From Kappaphycus alvarezii (Eukaryota > Rhodophyta > Florideophyceae > Gigartinales > Solieriaceae), in the NCBI GenBank assembly GCA_002205965.3, contig NADL03000648.1:558001-622000 (forward strand): a stretch of DNA of 64,000 nucleotides, given 5' to 3'. Of this stretch, positions 1 through 11,867 are shown one piece after another. Position numbers and translations under genes: made by a program. Numbering within the stretch: position 1 is the stretch's first letter; each line of letters opens with the position of its first letter. The notes below the pieces were generated by a model that was not told the origin of the DNA, did not search any database, and worked only from the letters and a program-made list of their open reading frames with translations.

Positions 1-118
1 ATAAAGGCCACAGCTCTGTTATATTTCCAGACAGACATTTCTTGACAACATTCTGTAATCTAAGTTTATGTGAGCTTGTGGCATCCACAGATGAAATAGA
101 GGAACTACTGAATGGAAC

Positions 119-383
119 GAAAGCAGAGATGAATTGTAAGAAAACGGTACTGAATTCAAAAGTATTATAGAAAAAGCGACCTAGAGGTATCAAAATACAA
201 GGTTCTGAAGTTTCATGTACTGTACTGAAGGTTCATGTTCTGATGTTTCTTGTGCTGTACTGAAGTTTCATGTACTGTACTGTACATGAGCCTTCAGAAC
301 CTTGTATTTTGATACCTCTAGGTCGGTTTTTCTATAATATCTTTGGATTCAGTACCGTTTTCTTACAATTCATCTATGTTTTC
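119..383. repeat. Long foldback (92-bp inverted repeat)
   Basis: Positions 119-210 and 292-383 are near-exact reverse complements over 92 bases, with about six mismatches. The 81-base spacer is built from repeats of a word like gaagtttcatgtactgtac. Transcribed, it would fold into a long near-perfect hairpin. No transposase lies nearby. It could be a foldback transposon, a MITE, or a small-RNA precursor; the sequence alone does not decide. Confidence 0.85.
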
Positions 384-3300
384 GTTGAGTATTTTTCTAT
401 GCAAACCCTAATCTGGTGCTTGGGCCTATTTACAAGAAGCATCAACCAACAGCACAACCATCTACCACTCTTTTTTGCGCTTAATACTCCACACGAGAGG
501 ACCTTACCAAAGGTTTCTATCGATCTAACAATTACTACTTTACTGTAAACTGTAGCTACCGCATGGCCTGTTCCAATCTCTAATTTTATAGATAGGTTTT
601 GGAATGATCCTGAATCTCGTATAATTCGAGATGTATTCTTGATACATGTGGTATAGTGGCAAATTTTGCTAACGGTCGGTGCGCCCCCGTGGGTTATTTG
701 AAGGGAAGTGAGGCAATGGATTTACCCGTCAGGTACGGTCTGTCTGATCCGCATTGCAATACACGTGACGAGCGTATGGCTGTGCTGTACAGTGCACCTG
801 GGTGAGGAATCCGCACGTTCTTTACAGTACTGTTGGTAGTTTACAGTAATTGTTTTAGTTTAATGCGTAATATTTTAACTAGAAACTGGTACCCTGTGCC
901 ACGGACCATTAGAGTCTGGGGCCGGCAGAAATTGGACTCCGGGCGGACTTAACAGATATTTAACTGCAATCTCCGTCACGGTTCCCGTCAAATAAAAGGC
1001 AAGCACCCTTTGCCTCTCGGAGTACCCGTCAACTTTTGCTACTACCATTTTTCTTTTACGGGTTACTCCGTGCTGTTTATCCCTTTTGGCCTCTATCGTG
1101 CCGTCGTCGACACCGCGCATCTCCCTTGACCGCGGTCCGCCAAGCTCGTCCCGAGATTGAGCCCACCTCTTCCTTGTGTCTCCATTATTCGTCCGGTCGG
1201 TGTTCCCTCGAGGGTACAAGGCCTATACCTAAAAATTTCTACCGAGTTATTGAGATCCTCGCGTTACCGACCGGAAACGTCTGTAAAGTAACAAGAGTGA
1301 ACCCTTACGGTTTCATACCTCAATACCTACAACATTTTGCAGTCCTTGCTACATTGAGGTACTTAAACCGGCTGGAAGAGCTATACATTACGTTATTAGG
1401 GGTAAGATGGTCTCAAAAATGACATTGATTAAACCAGTCCCTTCGCTAGATTCTATTGTGCTATTATTATCTATTATAATGTCGGCTCTTGTTCGTCGCC
1501 TTTTTGAGGTTAAAGAAATATGTAAATTGGTAGAGAAAATTATGTTAGGTCCAAAGTAAGGACGATCCTCTACTCTCAAAGTCTATGATATCGCTCCGTA
1601 ACGTGTGAGCAATACATGATATGTTCCTGAGACACTTTTTTTCCTTGATGAATTGTTGAATTTACCAGTTGTAGTGCAAGACTACAAAAAAGTTAATAAA
1701 AAGAGATTGATTTGATGTACATTTTGAAAACAAAACATGGGGAGGCAATATTCGCAATACTTTGCTCCAAAGAGGGAATTTGACGCTCTAATTGCTATTC
1801 TTCGGCTATGTAATACGTGAATCTGGCCCTGATTTGCTTATTTAATAGCATATTTATTTTTCTTTTACGTTGTTTGGTTATCGGTTGGTTTCTGAAATAC
1901 ACAAAACGTATACATTGGCTGCTCATAAAATAGGCCAGGCAATTGAATTGGTGTAAAAAAGAAATATTTTATTCCAACTTCTAACTCCATACACAAACTG
2001 AATGTGTACTACCGAAGCGTAGATTTAGGCACCGTCTTTCGATTATTTCTGAATTCTCTCGTTTCTCCGCAGTATTTGGCGTTGTACATAAATCCATGGC
2101 TTTCTGGCTCGAATAAAGTTTAGTAATTATGTTTCAGATGATAAAAATAGTAATCTTACTGAATTATAAATACGATAACCACCAAAACAAGAGATGCACA
2201 TATCTGGGAGAATTTTAGAGGCCCACCATTCTTTTGGCCATTTTTAAATTTCAACTTTGCGGAAATGCTCTGATTCCATGTGCAGACTGAAATGATTTTG
2301 ATATCCAAAATTAATACTTCTTAAGTTGTGCCCAGGGATCGAAAACTTTCATCCAGGAGGTGAAGACCCTGGATGAAATTTTTTGGGGAAATAATTCACT
2401 CTGCCTATAACTCTCCTGATGGATGTATCATACAAAACTTTTAGTTACCGCGGAGCTCAATTTTATTAGTCCTTTGATACGCATATACCTAATGGTTGAG
2501 CAAGACAAGTAAATAGTTCCATCGTCAATTACGTATTTAAGCAAGCCATAATCATTTTAACTTAGCTGGTGCTAAATTACTTTTTTGCTTTAATGATAAA
2601 CTACAACTCATTTGGAAGCTACGAACAAACAAAGAAATTCAGATGCAGGATAAATTCTCTCATATAAACAAACGAAAATATTTATAGAACCCTATTCGTT
2701 TGAAGGATAATTATATAGACTCGGGTACAAAGAATGCCCGCACTTCACTTTTAATTCATCTCAGTACCAATTTTTGGCTCTATTTAATATCAAAACAGCA
2801 GTATAGAGCCTTATCATTGATTTGAAGAGATTTTGCAGGTTTTCCTTCGAAATCGGCGACCAATGCTAGACTATGGATTTCTTCAGCTGTTATACAGAGT
2901 TTTGAATCCTTCCCTCACTGTGCACAGCCCTTTCTTTGATTTATCGTAGGTTTCATATGCCTTTTAAGTAAGGAGAAAAGGGGTTCAAATTTTAAACCAG
3001 CACATATTTTTCTTTAAACTATTTAGAAGTAAGCTTTGATACCATGACTGGGTATTATCTCGCTTATAAATATAAATTTTTCCATATATAATTGCGCTCC
3101 AATGACTCTGATTACCTGGCATAGTTTATTTATACTTCTCTGATTCCTGCTTTCCATTCAAAACATTAATCATAAGAACTGTAAAAAGAAAAGTACCCCT
3201 ACGCTTTGAGGCAATGAAGACCTTTTATTCTCTTAGTGAAAACAATTTCTTACTTTCACTCCAGTACTAAGAGAGGCTGTCTGGGCCATCTAAATAAAAT

Positions 3301-6299
3301 TATACTCGTCCGAGAATAAATCAAATTTAATTTGCACCTTCCGAGAATAACACTTTTTCTTATCCTGCAAGTTCCAATTCTTTCATTTCTTTCGCACAGT
3401 CAACCCATCTTTTGGTCTTAGCAGTGAGAAAAAAAATTATCTTGCTGTTGCTTGTCCTAGAATCAAGTTGATTTTTTAGCGACACTATTGTCTTCAAAGC
3501 ATCAATACTCAGTTTTTGTGGTTCTTTTGTCATATTATATATTGCTGAAGCCTCCCTAAGTAGTGTACGGACAGTAATCCTTCTAACTTTTAGTAACATT
3601 CCTTCTATAATCAAAGAATTTCTGTATTTTTTTACTCATGAACCAACTATAAGACATACTAACAGCTCATAGCACATCCTGTAGTTGTTTTGATGGACCC
3701 TTTGGAGAAAAAACAGCATCACTACTCGAACAAAAGCGCTTCAATATCAACTTTTATTACATTAATGCTTCATCTAGTGCCTCTGCTGAAAGTATCCCAC
3801 CTTCCCTAGAATTTTCTGCCGCTCTTTGGTTACTAAAAGGTGTTACGGATTAAATAGCCAAATTTACGCACGTTTAAATGATGAACGTATTTTGTCAACG
3901 GTAAACGGGTACGTAAATACTTCCATTACGAAGCAATATAAACCAAAAGTAAGCATTCGGTCGCTTCTTTCTTCTATTATTCATTTATATGCTGCAGAGA
4001 TAATGTCATAATTGAATGAAGGAAAAGAACAGTGCCAAGCTGTTGCGTCTTCCCTGAGATGAGAGCGGGTAATCCATGCATCATCAAATTATCATCGTGA
4101 AATTTATGCATAGAGGCAACTAATAGATGATTCCATTACCCCTCGTATATGAAGAGCACCTTTCGAAAGTTTTCCAACATTTCTTTGACAAAATCAAAAA
4201 ACTTGAACCTCCAATTCCAAACATTTAAGTAACCAACTTCTACACCGTCCTCGATTCTGAGTGTCAACATAGATTGGAGTGGTAATTGCACGGCGGTGTA
4301 TTGCAGAGCGCTTCTATTCAGTGGAGAAGTCCGAAATGGTAATCTTGGTATTTTGAAAACAAGAAAGGAGGACTGAAATTTCAAATGGTGAATAAAAATA
4401 GATATGCGATGTAAGTTAAGTTATCACAGCATGCGCATGTCACAATTCCCTCTGCATTTCATTAGTTGCATTGCAAAAGTGCGAAAATAACTTATTATCT
4501 CTTCAAGATTAGCAATTCAAGGAGATTCGAGCTGATTCTTGATAATCAACTTCCCAAACTTTGTGAAATTCGTCTTCAGTACGTCTGCGTTAATCACATT
4601 AAAACTTTTTCGACTCCTGACTTATGAGTTTTGCAAACGCCAACTCATCAGCGCGATATCTGCTTAATGCCCTCAAAACCCCATTCCCCGGACTCTGTGC
4701 TATGAAAAAGAACATCAAACGATGAGACATAGAAAATTATCCGACCATGATTTTAATAGCTTCTCTCGAATGAAACTGAGTAGACGAAATAGCACAATGG
4801 GCAAAACACAGTTGAAAATCAACAACAAAACTCTCCTTGGCATGAAAAAGGTTTGAAGGCCTTTTCTTGATAATATTTGTTTGAAGGTATATATTCTGTT
4901 TACAGTGACACCAACATTTTCCCTTCGCCTTACGATATATTAGTCCTGGGTCTCTAACGGTGATATTTTGTTGTCAGGGAGTATGGTTTTTTCGTATCCA
5001 AGTGTTTGCAGATGTTTGCTCCCTTGAAGAAGATTCCTAGGTAGAGTAGCGAAGTCATGGGGTTGAGAGGAGCAGAGAAAGGAATATGGTAGCAAAGATA
5101 ATTGAGTATTCTATTTCCCTGCTATTATCAAAGTTTTGATCTACCTACATGCATTCTTCGCTTTTTTAGTTTTTATTAGTTTGGGTGCATCTCTCAAGTC
5201 ATTCTTTCCATTTGGAAACAGTTGCACAGATGTTTTAGAATTTAACCGGGAAATTTTCCTGTAGAGATAATGAGACAATTTTGCTTGTCTTCAGATTCAG
5301 TAAAAATTGTGCCTGCTGGGATCAATTTCAATTTTTGATTATTCTGTTATTAAGAACATTTTCCATGTTGACTCTCTCCTCACTTAAAGTGGCCAATCAG
5401 CGTCTGCTTTATGCAGTTACAATTAGTTACTCGACGTTTTAACGAAGTTTGCACTGGCTGACCGACTACGTATTTAAGTAAGATCTAACTAGATGGTTCA
5501 CGTCGATAAAGTCCAATGGAACCCAAGGCATGATGGCCATATCCACAGATGACCAAAGTGCACAAATTATTCGTTCTTGGATGCGTGTGCGAATCGTAGC
5601 AGCGGTATTACTGTTGGGAGCGAGCACTGGAAACAGCTGGCCATTTCTTTCAAATACTAAAACACCCCAAATCTTCCCCGCAGTGTACTGTAGAGTTACG
5701 GAATGGCATTTCCAAGAAGCGCCCAATTTACAGTATATTTGGGTCTGCCCCACTTGGAGAGCAACTGCCTATCCGAATCCGTTTACGTCAGCAATCTTTC
5801 GTTCAAAACTCCCAGCTACTCTCACGCATATCCTTATCTCTTCATCCTTTCGAATTGCATGTATCGTCGGTCTTGAGTCGTTCCCGCCAAGTTTTTGGTA
5901 GTATGTAAAACTCGAGCAAGCCATTTATTACCGCTCCACAGGGTAAAAGGTGCCGTTTTGTGTGCAAATCTTTGGCATATACAGTACTTAACTTGTATTT
6001 TTCAATGCTGTATGAAATTTCAACTAGCGAAGTTCGACACCGAAACGATGAAGTCTGAATGAGATGACTCAACTCAGCATATTGCGGGGCACGACCTAAA
6101 ATATATGCGGTATATGATACGGATAATTTTTTTCTCCCGACTTTCTTTCCCTTTTCTGGAGCAAGCAGTCTACTCAGCTTGTATAGATTTTTTTACCAGC
6201 TCTAAAGTCTCAAAAAAACATACTAAATACCATAACATGCGTGAAAAGTAATCTTTCGGGCAAGAGAGACTAACAGAGGATACTATCAGGATAATTAGC
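384..6299. other. AT-rich tract without recognisable genes
   Basis: Only short open frames occur here, on both strands, and none shows a domain I recognise. Short overlapping frames at 5466-5753 (-) and 5530-5901 (+) are the longest in the right half, but neither has a family signature. A short hairpin (ttcatccagg / cctggatgaa) lies near 2350-2382. The stretch 875-1420 is somewhat richer in GC and has 114- and 128-residue frames on opposite strands, which may be transposon debris. I can support nothing further. Confidence 0.4.
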
Positions 6300-6918
6300 T
6301 GTATTTAATCCTCAGAATCTTCGTCTTCAAGAGAAGAGCCAAGTATTCTTCCAAAGTATCCATACTCCCATTGCAGTTCCTGGGAATTCCGTCGAACCGC
6401 CCAGAATAATAGGTAACCTCCTCGGACATATCAAGATCCTCCGACATCTCCTCATGACCTTCAAAATACGTTTCATCCCCGGCAGAGAAGTCCGAAAATA
6501 CTACTAATCATTCGCTCTCCCCTCCGTCCTCCACAGCAGCTCCCCCATGGTTGTACACTAATGGCTCCCGTTGGTCCATCCAATCCTCCTCATCCTCCGA
6601 TCCTTTCACATCCGCCTCAGCCTCCACCAAATCCTCGGCATCTTCTTCTTCCTCCTCATCTTCTTCTTCCTCCTCATCCTTTGCTTCCTCTGCCTCCTCA
6701 AAACGATGACGGGCTACCGACTACCGAAAGCCTTCCCGGTCTACTTTTCTGCAGTAGTCCTCGAAGTCAATTGGTCCAATGGCCTTCAAAGCCAAGCCTT
6801 TGATGGGACGTCGGGCTCTTGATGACGTGGCGATCGTGAGGACTGGACGGAGATTAGTCATGTTGAAGACAAAGCGGGTGATCCGATAGAGTGATTGGTA
6901 GCAGGATTGTTGCTTCAA
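6300..6918 (-). pseudogene. Relic of an acidic, glutamate-rich protein
   Basis: On the minus strand a coding-like frame runs from about 6918 down to 6300. It begins with a basic segment (ATSSRARRPIKGLALKAIG) and passes into a run of Glu and Asp near 6600-6700. A further acidic stretch contains HEEMSEDLDMSEEV near 6430-6470. Stop codons interrupt the frame at least twice (after EGFR near 6721 and after GGESE near 6508), so it is not an intact gene. The phenylalanine-rich plus-strand frame here is only the antisense of the acidic run. The family is not recognised; acidic tails of this sort occur in chromatin proteins and in some transposon proteins. Confidence 0.4.
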
Positions 6919-7042
6919 CGACGTTGATATCGATCCTTAAACAGGGCGATGTCTTCGAAAACTTTCTCGGCCTTGGGTGAAAAAAAATGAAAGGCAGTGT
7001 TGCGGCTTTGAATTTATATGCATTCTGGTTAAAATATAGAAA

Positions 7043-7454
7043 CTAAATTTGGAGGACGAAGCCGATCATGTTTCGAAAGATTTCTTTTTGAAAAAGGACC
7101 AAATCTTTAAACATAAAATAGAAAATGGAGTCGTACGGTGAATTTTTTTTCATAAAGGAAAACGGCTGTAGACCTTCTTTTTGTTGGAGGAAAAGGTAGG
7201 ATGATTGGTTTGCAAAAAGAGGGGTCAAGAATGGATCTCGGGATGAAGGAACCGGTTTCGTAATAACAGCACACTTGCACGATATTGCATAACCGGACTT
7301 TTGGTTTCGCCCGGACTTTACTGCCCCCTTCGAGCATCCGTTGCAATTCGCGACATTTGTCACGAATTCTTCGATGACTTCTTTCGTTGCCTCGGACGGC
7401 GATCCCAGTGAGTCGAAAGCTAGCGGAGCCAAATTCTAGTCTTGCTACCATCAT
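7043..7454 (-). pseudogene. Scrap resembling the LINE C-terminal tail
   Basis: The minus-strand frame starting at 7432 reads MAPLAFDSLGSPSEAT. This matches the block PLAFDSL(G/R)xPSPxT near the C-terminus of the LINE at 9.6 kb and of the copy at 63.6 kb. The similarity covers only about a dozen residues before diverging, so it may be a short decayed fragment or chance. The overlapping frame from 7454 is basic (RGNERSHRRIRDKCRELQ) and is not recognised. Length and decay argue against a working gene. Confidence 0.35.
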
Positions 7455-9599
7455 CCCGTCAGTGCGTGGTGTGGAATGGTCGCCGATTTCATAGTCAGGT
7501 TCCTCTTCTTTCGTTTGTCTGTGGCTTTGGCAATTACTCGCGCTTTTCGTGTTCTTAGAAACAGCGGAAGTCGTTCGGTGTTTTACTCTTGGAGGATATA
7601 TTCGATCTATCCTAATGTTTTCTGTACAACCACAATCGCCTCAAAAATGTATGCCGACGCTGTAATGGGAGAAGAACATGTAGCTCCGTTGGAATGCTAC
7701 GATACTGTAATATCGTGTGCCACGGGGCGGAAGGCGGGAATTTTTCGTCATTGGACCGTGGTGGAAGAGGATGTCCACAGGTCGCGCATTCAGTCCGTGG
7801 ATTAGGTATTTCGCCTGTTCATAGCGCACAAAGCCATCGTTTACTGAAACACTTACATCATTGTCTTCAGAAACACATTTGGTAAAAACTGCATTCATTC
7901 ACATAGCGACTACTAACAATCCAACGCCCGTAGTCTACATGGACCATCCGGTTAGATCTGAACTAAATAGTCGTTCAGTCTTTGTACAAATCAACGATAT
8001 GCCCGCTTCTTTTCTTCCATCCACTTCCTGAACACGTCACCGGAATCGCGTCCCAACCACGCTGTTCGTCTAATTGCAAAGGCGAGGGATATCAGCGCTT
8101 ATTTCCATATTCCTTACTAGCCCCCCTGCGTCCCTTCCTTGCTCCTTGCTCCTTGCTCCACCATGTTCTTCTCACGGATATGCGCCGTTGGTCCTGGCTT
8201 AACAGATTCTTTTGCCAGGATACGCCTTGTGGACCTAACTCTTAACGTTATCCGATTCATTAACTTGTTCGGTGAGCAGCGCTGCTATGACGGATGATGC
8301 TATAAATGACCAAGTGCTGGAAAACCTAATTGAAGTCGCCCATGCCGACGTGCCCTAGTTTCGCGGAGCTTATGCAAAGCAAGATTTTGAGATTGAAAAA
8401 CTAGAAGTTTTGAAGTAGACTTGTGCACTGGTCGCATACATATACTAGCTGAGGGCCCTTCAACGCTGGTAGTCAACGTTACAAGAACCTTTGCCGCCAA
8501 AACGTTGCTCGTTTATCCCTCTTGGAAAACTTTGGAATGCAGTGACCGCAGACTGTCTCAGCAAGTCCAAAACGCTGTAGACGTCGTATCTGCACCCTGC
8601 CTTTGGTGTAAGCATAGGATGTCAGTTTCCGAGGTTCGTGTGCTGTGGCTTGACCACAATTCACGTTTATCTAGAGTGGAACGTTGAGCTCACTTAGCAA
8701 GTTACGGGAAGTCATCTAGTCTATCTCACGTCACTGGGGCGAGGGAAGACAATACATTCATTGTCTCTGCAAATACCGAAGGTAAAGTGCAAGACGAGAG
8801 GCTACGCCTTTGATACGTCGCATGAGGCCCTAGGAAAACGTTAAACTCGTCCATCAACCCAGTATCACAAACTCAAGCAGAGCGCATGCGCTCTCAATCC
8901 AAACTCTAACAAAACTCACGAACTCCACGAGCAAAAGCACAACCACGAACACCATTCGAGTTGTGTTCATGGTCTTTTCTTTTCCCTTCGGTTTTTTTGT
9001 TGGCCAACGCATAGACCAAACCAATCTCAAGATTACAATGTCACATAGTCGGTTTTACTCATTAATTTTCTTCAGTACTTGCACAGGGCCACTAAAATTG
9101 ACTAGCTTTGGAGCGGGAGGCAAACATCTGCATGTTGCGGGCTACGACCAATCGCTGAAGCAGCACACGTGGACCAAATGGCATAGCTGAGCTTTTGATA
9201 AAGCCGAGAGGATACCTTCGCCTTAGAGCTTCCGATACGGGCCGCGATGGCGGCCGCATACTCGTCGACCACCTTGGATGTGGTCTCCGACGGGCATCAT
9301 AGTCGGTTCCTGCACTGGACCCCGATACTCATTAGTAAGGTTTTACTTTAACTTACACCCCAAAAAGTTTACAGTGGCCGTTTACAGGGAGCAATTACAG
9401 CACCCACTTTTCGCTCGCCCTACGGCACCTCAACGCCATAGCCTGCGGAGGCTCCGTTAAGGTATTTGTAAATTGTTTGACCGATCAGAGGCTACAATTA
9501 CTTCACGGCATTAGCACTTTCGAAAGGTGCCCGCTGCAAGATCCGACCCTATTGTTGGCTAAGAGCTAACCGGGTGTGCACGTCGGCCACATGCAGCAA
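7455..9599. other. Mixed-composition tract, no gene identified
   Basis: Open frames here are below 110 residues and lie on both strands without a recognisable domain. A short cttgctc microrepeat sits near 8138-8158. The composition is intermediate between the AT-rich left end and the GC-rich LINE, suggesting stacked, decayed insertions. The 3' part, next to 9600, may be the untranslated tail of the LINE, but no poly(A) or short tail repeat marks its end. Confidence 0.35.
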
Positions 9600-9605
9600 C
9601 ATGTG

Positions 9606-10451
9606 CTACAAGATACATTGTGCGATAGACGACCACGTCGTGCAACTGATGCGCCGGTAGATGCGCGTCCGGGTAACTCCAAGTGATGTGTTGAGCTTCT
9701 CCGCGATGCGTGGAAGGAGACCTTCTATGAAGAGGATAGTAGCGGGGGAAGGCAAACGCAGGGAATCGAACGCCAGCGGTTGGAACTCGAAATTGGGGGC
9801 CTGTGTGGGTTTGTCGGATGGGGGCGGGAGTTGACGTGACGGTTTGCGTTCCAGGTCGGCCGTCCTCATGAGGTGCGCCACTGCAGCAGCACCGCCCACT
9901 TCCCGAGTGGCCTTTGATCGTACGTCGTCCTTGAACGGTGAAGCGACGGTGACGTCGCAGGTGATGGGGCGGTTCGCAGTGTCGTCGGGAGCTCCTGGTG
10001 GATGAACCAGTATGTCAGCAGGTCGCAGCTCAGTGCCTTGTACCAGGAGCGGGATCTCGATCTGGAAGTTCAGGCCGGCTCCACGGACAATAAGGCCGGC
10101 AATGACGTTGCGGAGCGAGTCATGCCGGTGTTTGCAACGGAACCCTGAAGGGCACAGCGCGTGGTCTCTAACCTTGTCCATAGGGCTTATACAATGCTCG
10201 CAGTTCCGAGGAAGCGAGTCATCGTAAACAGGCAGTCCGAGGTAGCGGCGTAACATGGTCCTCCAGTTTACCGCAGACACTTCCGAGTCGGTGGTGGGAT
10301 GCGCGAGGAGGAATGCAGCACCGGGGCCTTTGCGGAATGCGACGCCACTTATCCGGTGCCTCACTGCAGCGGCGGTGAGATCGTCGGGATCCGGGGAACG
10401 AACCCAGACTTCATCGTCACGGTGCTCCTTGGCCAGCGCCTCCTGCAGCAC
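9606..10451 (-). pseudogene. LINE C-terminal CCHC finger and restriction-like endonuclease
   Basis: This frame of 281 codons carries CEHC (84-87), then H97 and C100, giving a CX2CX9HX3C knuckle. It is followed directly by KHRHDSLRNV (107-116), a conserved Glu (E132), RPADI (143-147) and CDVTVASP (165-172). In R2-type elements the equivalents are the CCHC finger, RHN motif and PD...D catalytic centre of a restriction-like nuclease that nicks the target DNA. Here an Ala is inserted between P and D of the PD motif. The tail after residue 230 contains FQPLAFDSL, also seen in the other copies. As an open frame this part is intact. The true start is upstream, in the RT. Confidence 0.72.
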
Positions 10452-11457
10452 ACCCTTTGGGTAGGTTTGGACGTGTGTGTGCGCTGCAGAGACGGGAAGC
10501 GGGTGTAGGAGCCAAGGTCGACGGAGTAGGGATGGCCGGAGATGCGGAGCACAAACTCGCGCATGGAGATGGCGGCGTGGCGGAGGAAGAAAAACTTAAC
10601 TCGGCGGCATCGGACACCTGTGAAGGCAGTGGAGCGGGTTCCGATGTGTGCTCCGGCCCTGACGCGGGCCGAAGCACACACAGTTCGAATCCGTCACAGG
10701 AGCACTGAGCGAAGCGGAGCCCACGGGGAGATGCCTCGCGCTCTGGTCGCGGGACGGTTGGCCAGTGGATGCGTGTTTTCCCGGGGTTGACATGCAAGCC
10801 GTATACGGGTCCCTCTTCTCGGAGCAAGCGGTGGGCTCGTCGGAGGTCGGGGAGGGACCCTATGAGCTTACCGTCATCAGCATACCAGTGGTTCATGAGG
10901 ACACCTGCTTCCTCGGCGATCCGGCAGATGAGCGGCTGGATGGTAAGGGAAAACAGGAGCATGCTAGCAAGGTCGCCCTGCTGTCTACCTTGCGCACTCA
11001 CGATGGTCGTCTTGTGACGTTTCGGGACGATCAACTGAGGTTGCGTACGACCATACGCCATGCTAATAAACTAGGCAAGGCCCACGGCCAACGACGGCAG
11101 GCGGCCGACCATTCACTGGCGATTAACTTGGTTGAGGGCGTTGTGCGCGTCAATGAGGACCGTGGCAGTATCGCGGCGGCAGGAGAACCGACGGAGTAAT
11201 GTGCGCATGGCATGGACGATCGCGTCCATTCCAGAGATGATTCCATTTGCCATTTGGAATGGGGCAAGAGAGTCGCGAGTGGGATCGATTGCCATAGGGA
11301 GCAGCGTCTTCTTAGCCAGGCGGCGGCGGGCCGACCAAACAGCAATGGGTCGGATCGGCTTAGGCCGAAGCGGAAGCAGAGTTGCAGGAAACAGAGGGAG
11401 GACGGAGCGCGGCAGGTCGCCTCTGGCGGTCCGAACGACGAGTTTGGTGTCGGCCAC
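10417..11457 (-). pseudogene. LINE reverse transcriptase, broken by frame changes
   Basis: The frame at 11457-11113 contains RPIAVWSARRRLAKK, then PFQMANGIISGMDAIVH and VLIDAHNALNQV, which are RT fingers and the first catalytic Asp (block A). The frame at 11061-10417 contains GRQQGDLASMLLFSL (block B) and NHWYADDGKLIG with the YADD active site at about 10873-10884. The two parts are in different frames, so at least one frameshift separates them. RT extends the nicked target strand using element RNA as template. The order and spacing of blocks are normal for LINEs; the RT palm is complete but not in one frame. Confidence 0.75.
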
Positions 11458-11818
11458 CTTGCCCGTGACTCCGGCTTCTGGGCGGACTGGAGTCTGGACG
11501 AGGAGGTGAAACTAACGCGCCGGCGTGCGGTCAGGTCCAGCAGAGGTATCGCGGGAGAACTGCAAATTCGACAGCATCAATTGTGACAGCGGGGGGTTTA
11601 GGAGGCTGTCAGCTGGAAGCGGTGTGATGGTTGTACCGAGGCTGTGAGTGTAGGATGAGGGGCGATTGGATGGTCTGCTGGCCGTTCACGTCCGCTAGCA
11701 AGGCGTTGTGAAGGGACCGCATGGCCTTGGCGTAGCGGGCATTGGCGCACAACTCTGCCGCGCGGCAAGCCCGACGCCTGGTGCTGCAGGCGGGTAGGGG
11801 GGCGGTGCTGTAAAGAGT

Positions 11819-11867
11819 CTATGGTTCGAAGCAATGCGTGCACATCACGCATTGCTTCGAACCATAG
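11819..11867. repeat. Perfect 22-bp hairpin inside the LINE
   Basis: Bases 11819-11840 and 11846-11867 are exact reverse complements (arm ctatggttcgaagcaatgcg..) separated by five bases. It sits at the point where the N-terminal LINE frame ends, so it probably arose as a templated inverted duplication that disrupts the coding frame. Confidence 0.9.

Noticed and set aside
210-292. Repeated tttcatgtactgtac units as a CRISPR-like array
   Set aside because: Only about three irregular copies with no regular spacers, and they form the loop of an inverted repeat in a eukaryotic sequence.
6561-6822. Phenylalanine/leucine- and proline-rich plus-strand frames as membrane protein
   Set aside because: They are antisense to a gaa/gag-rich acidic coding run on the minus strand.
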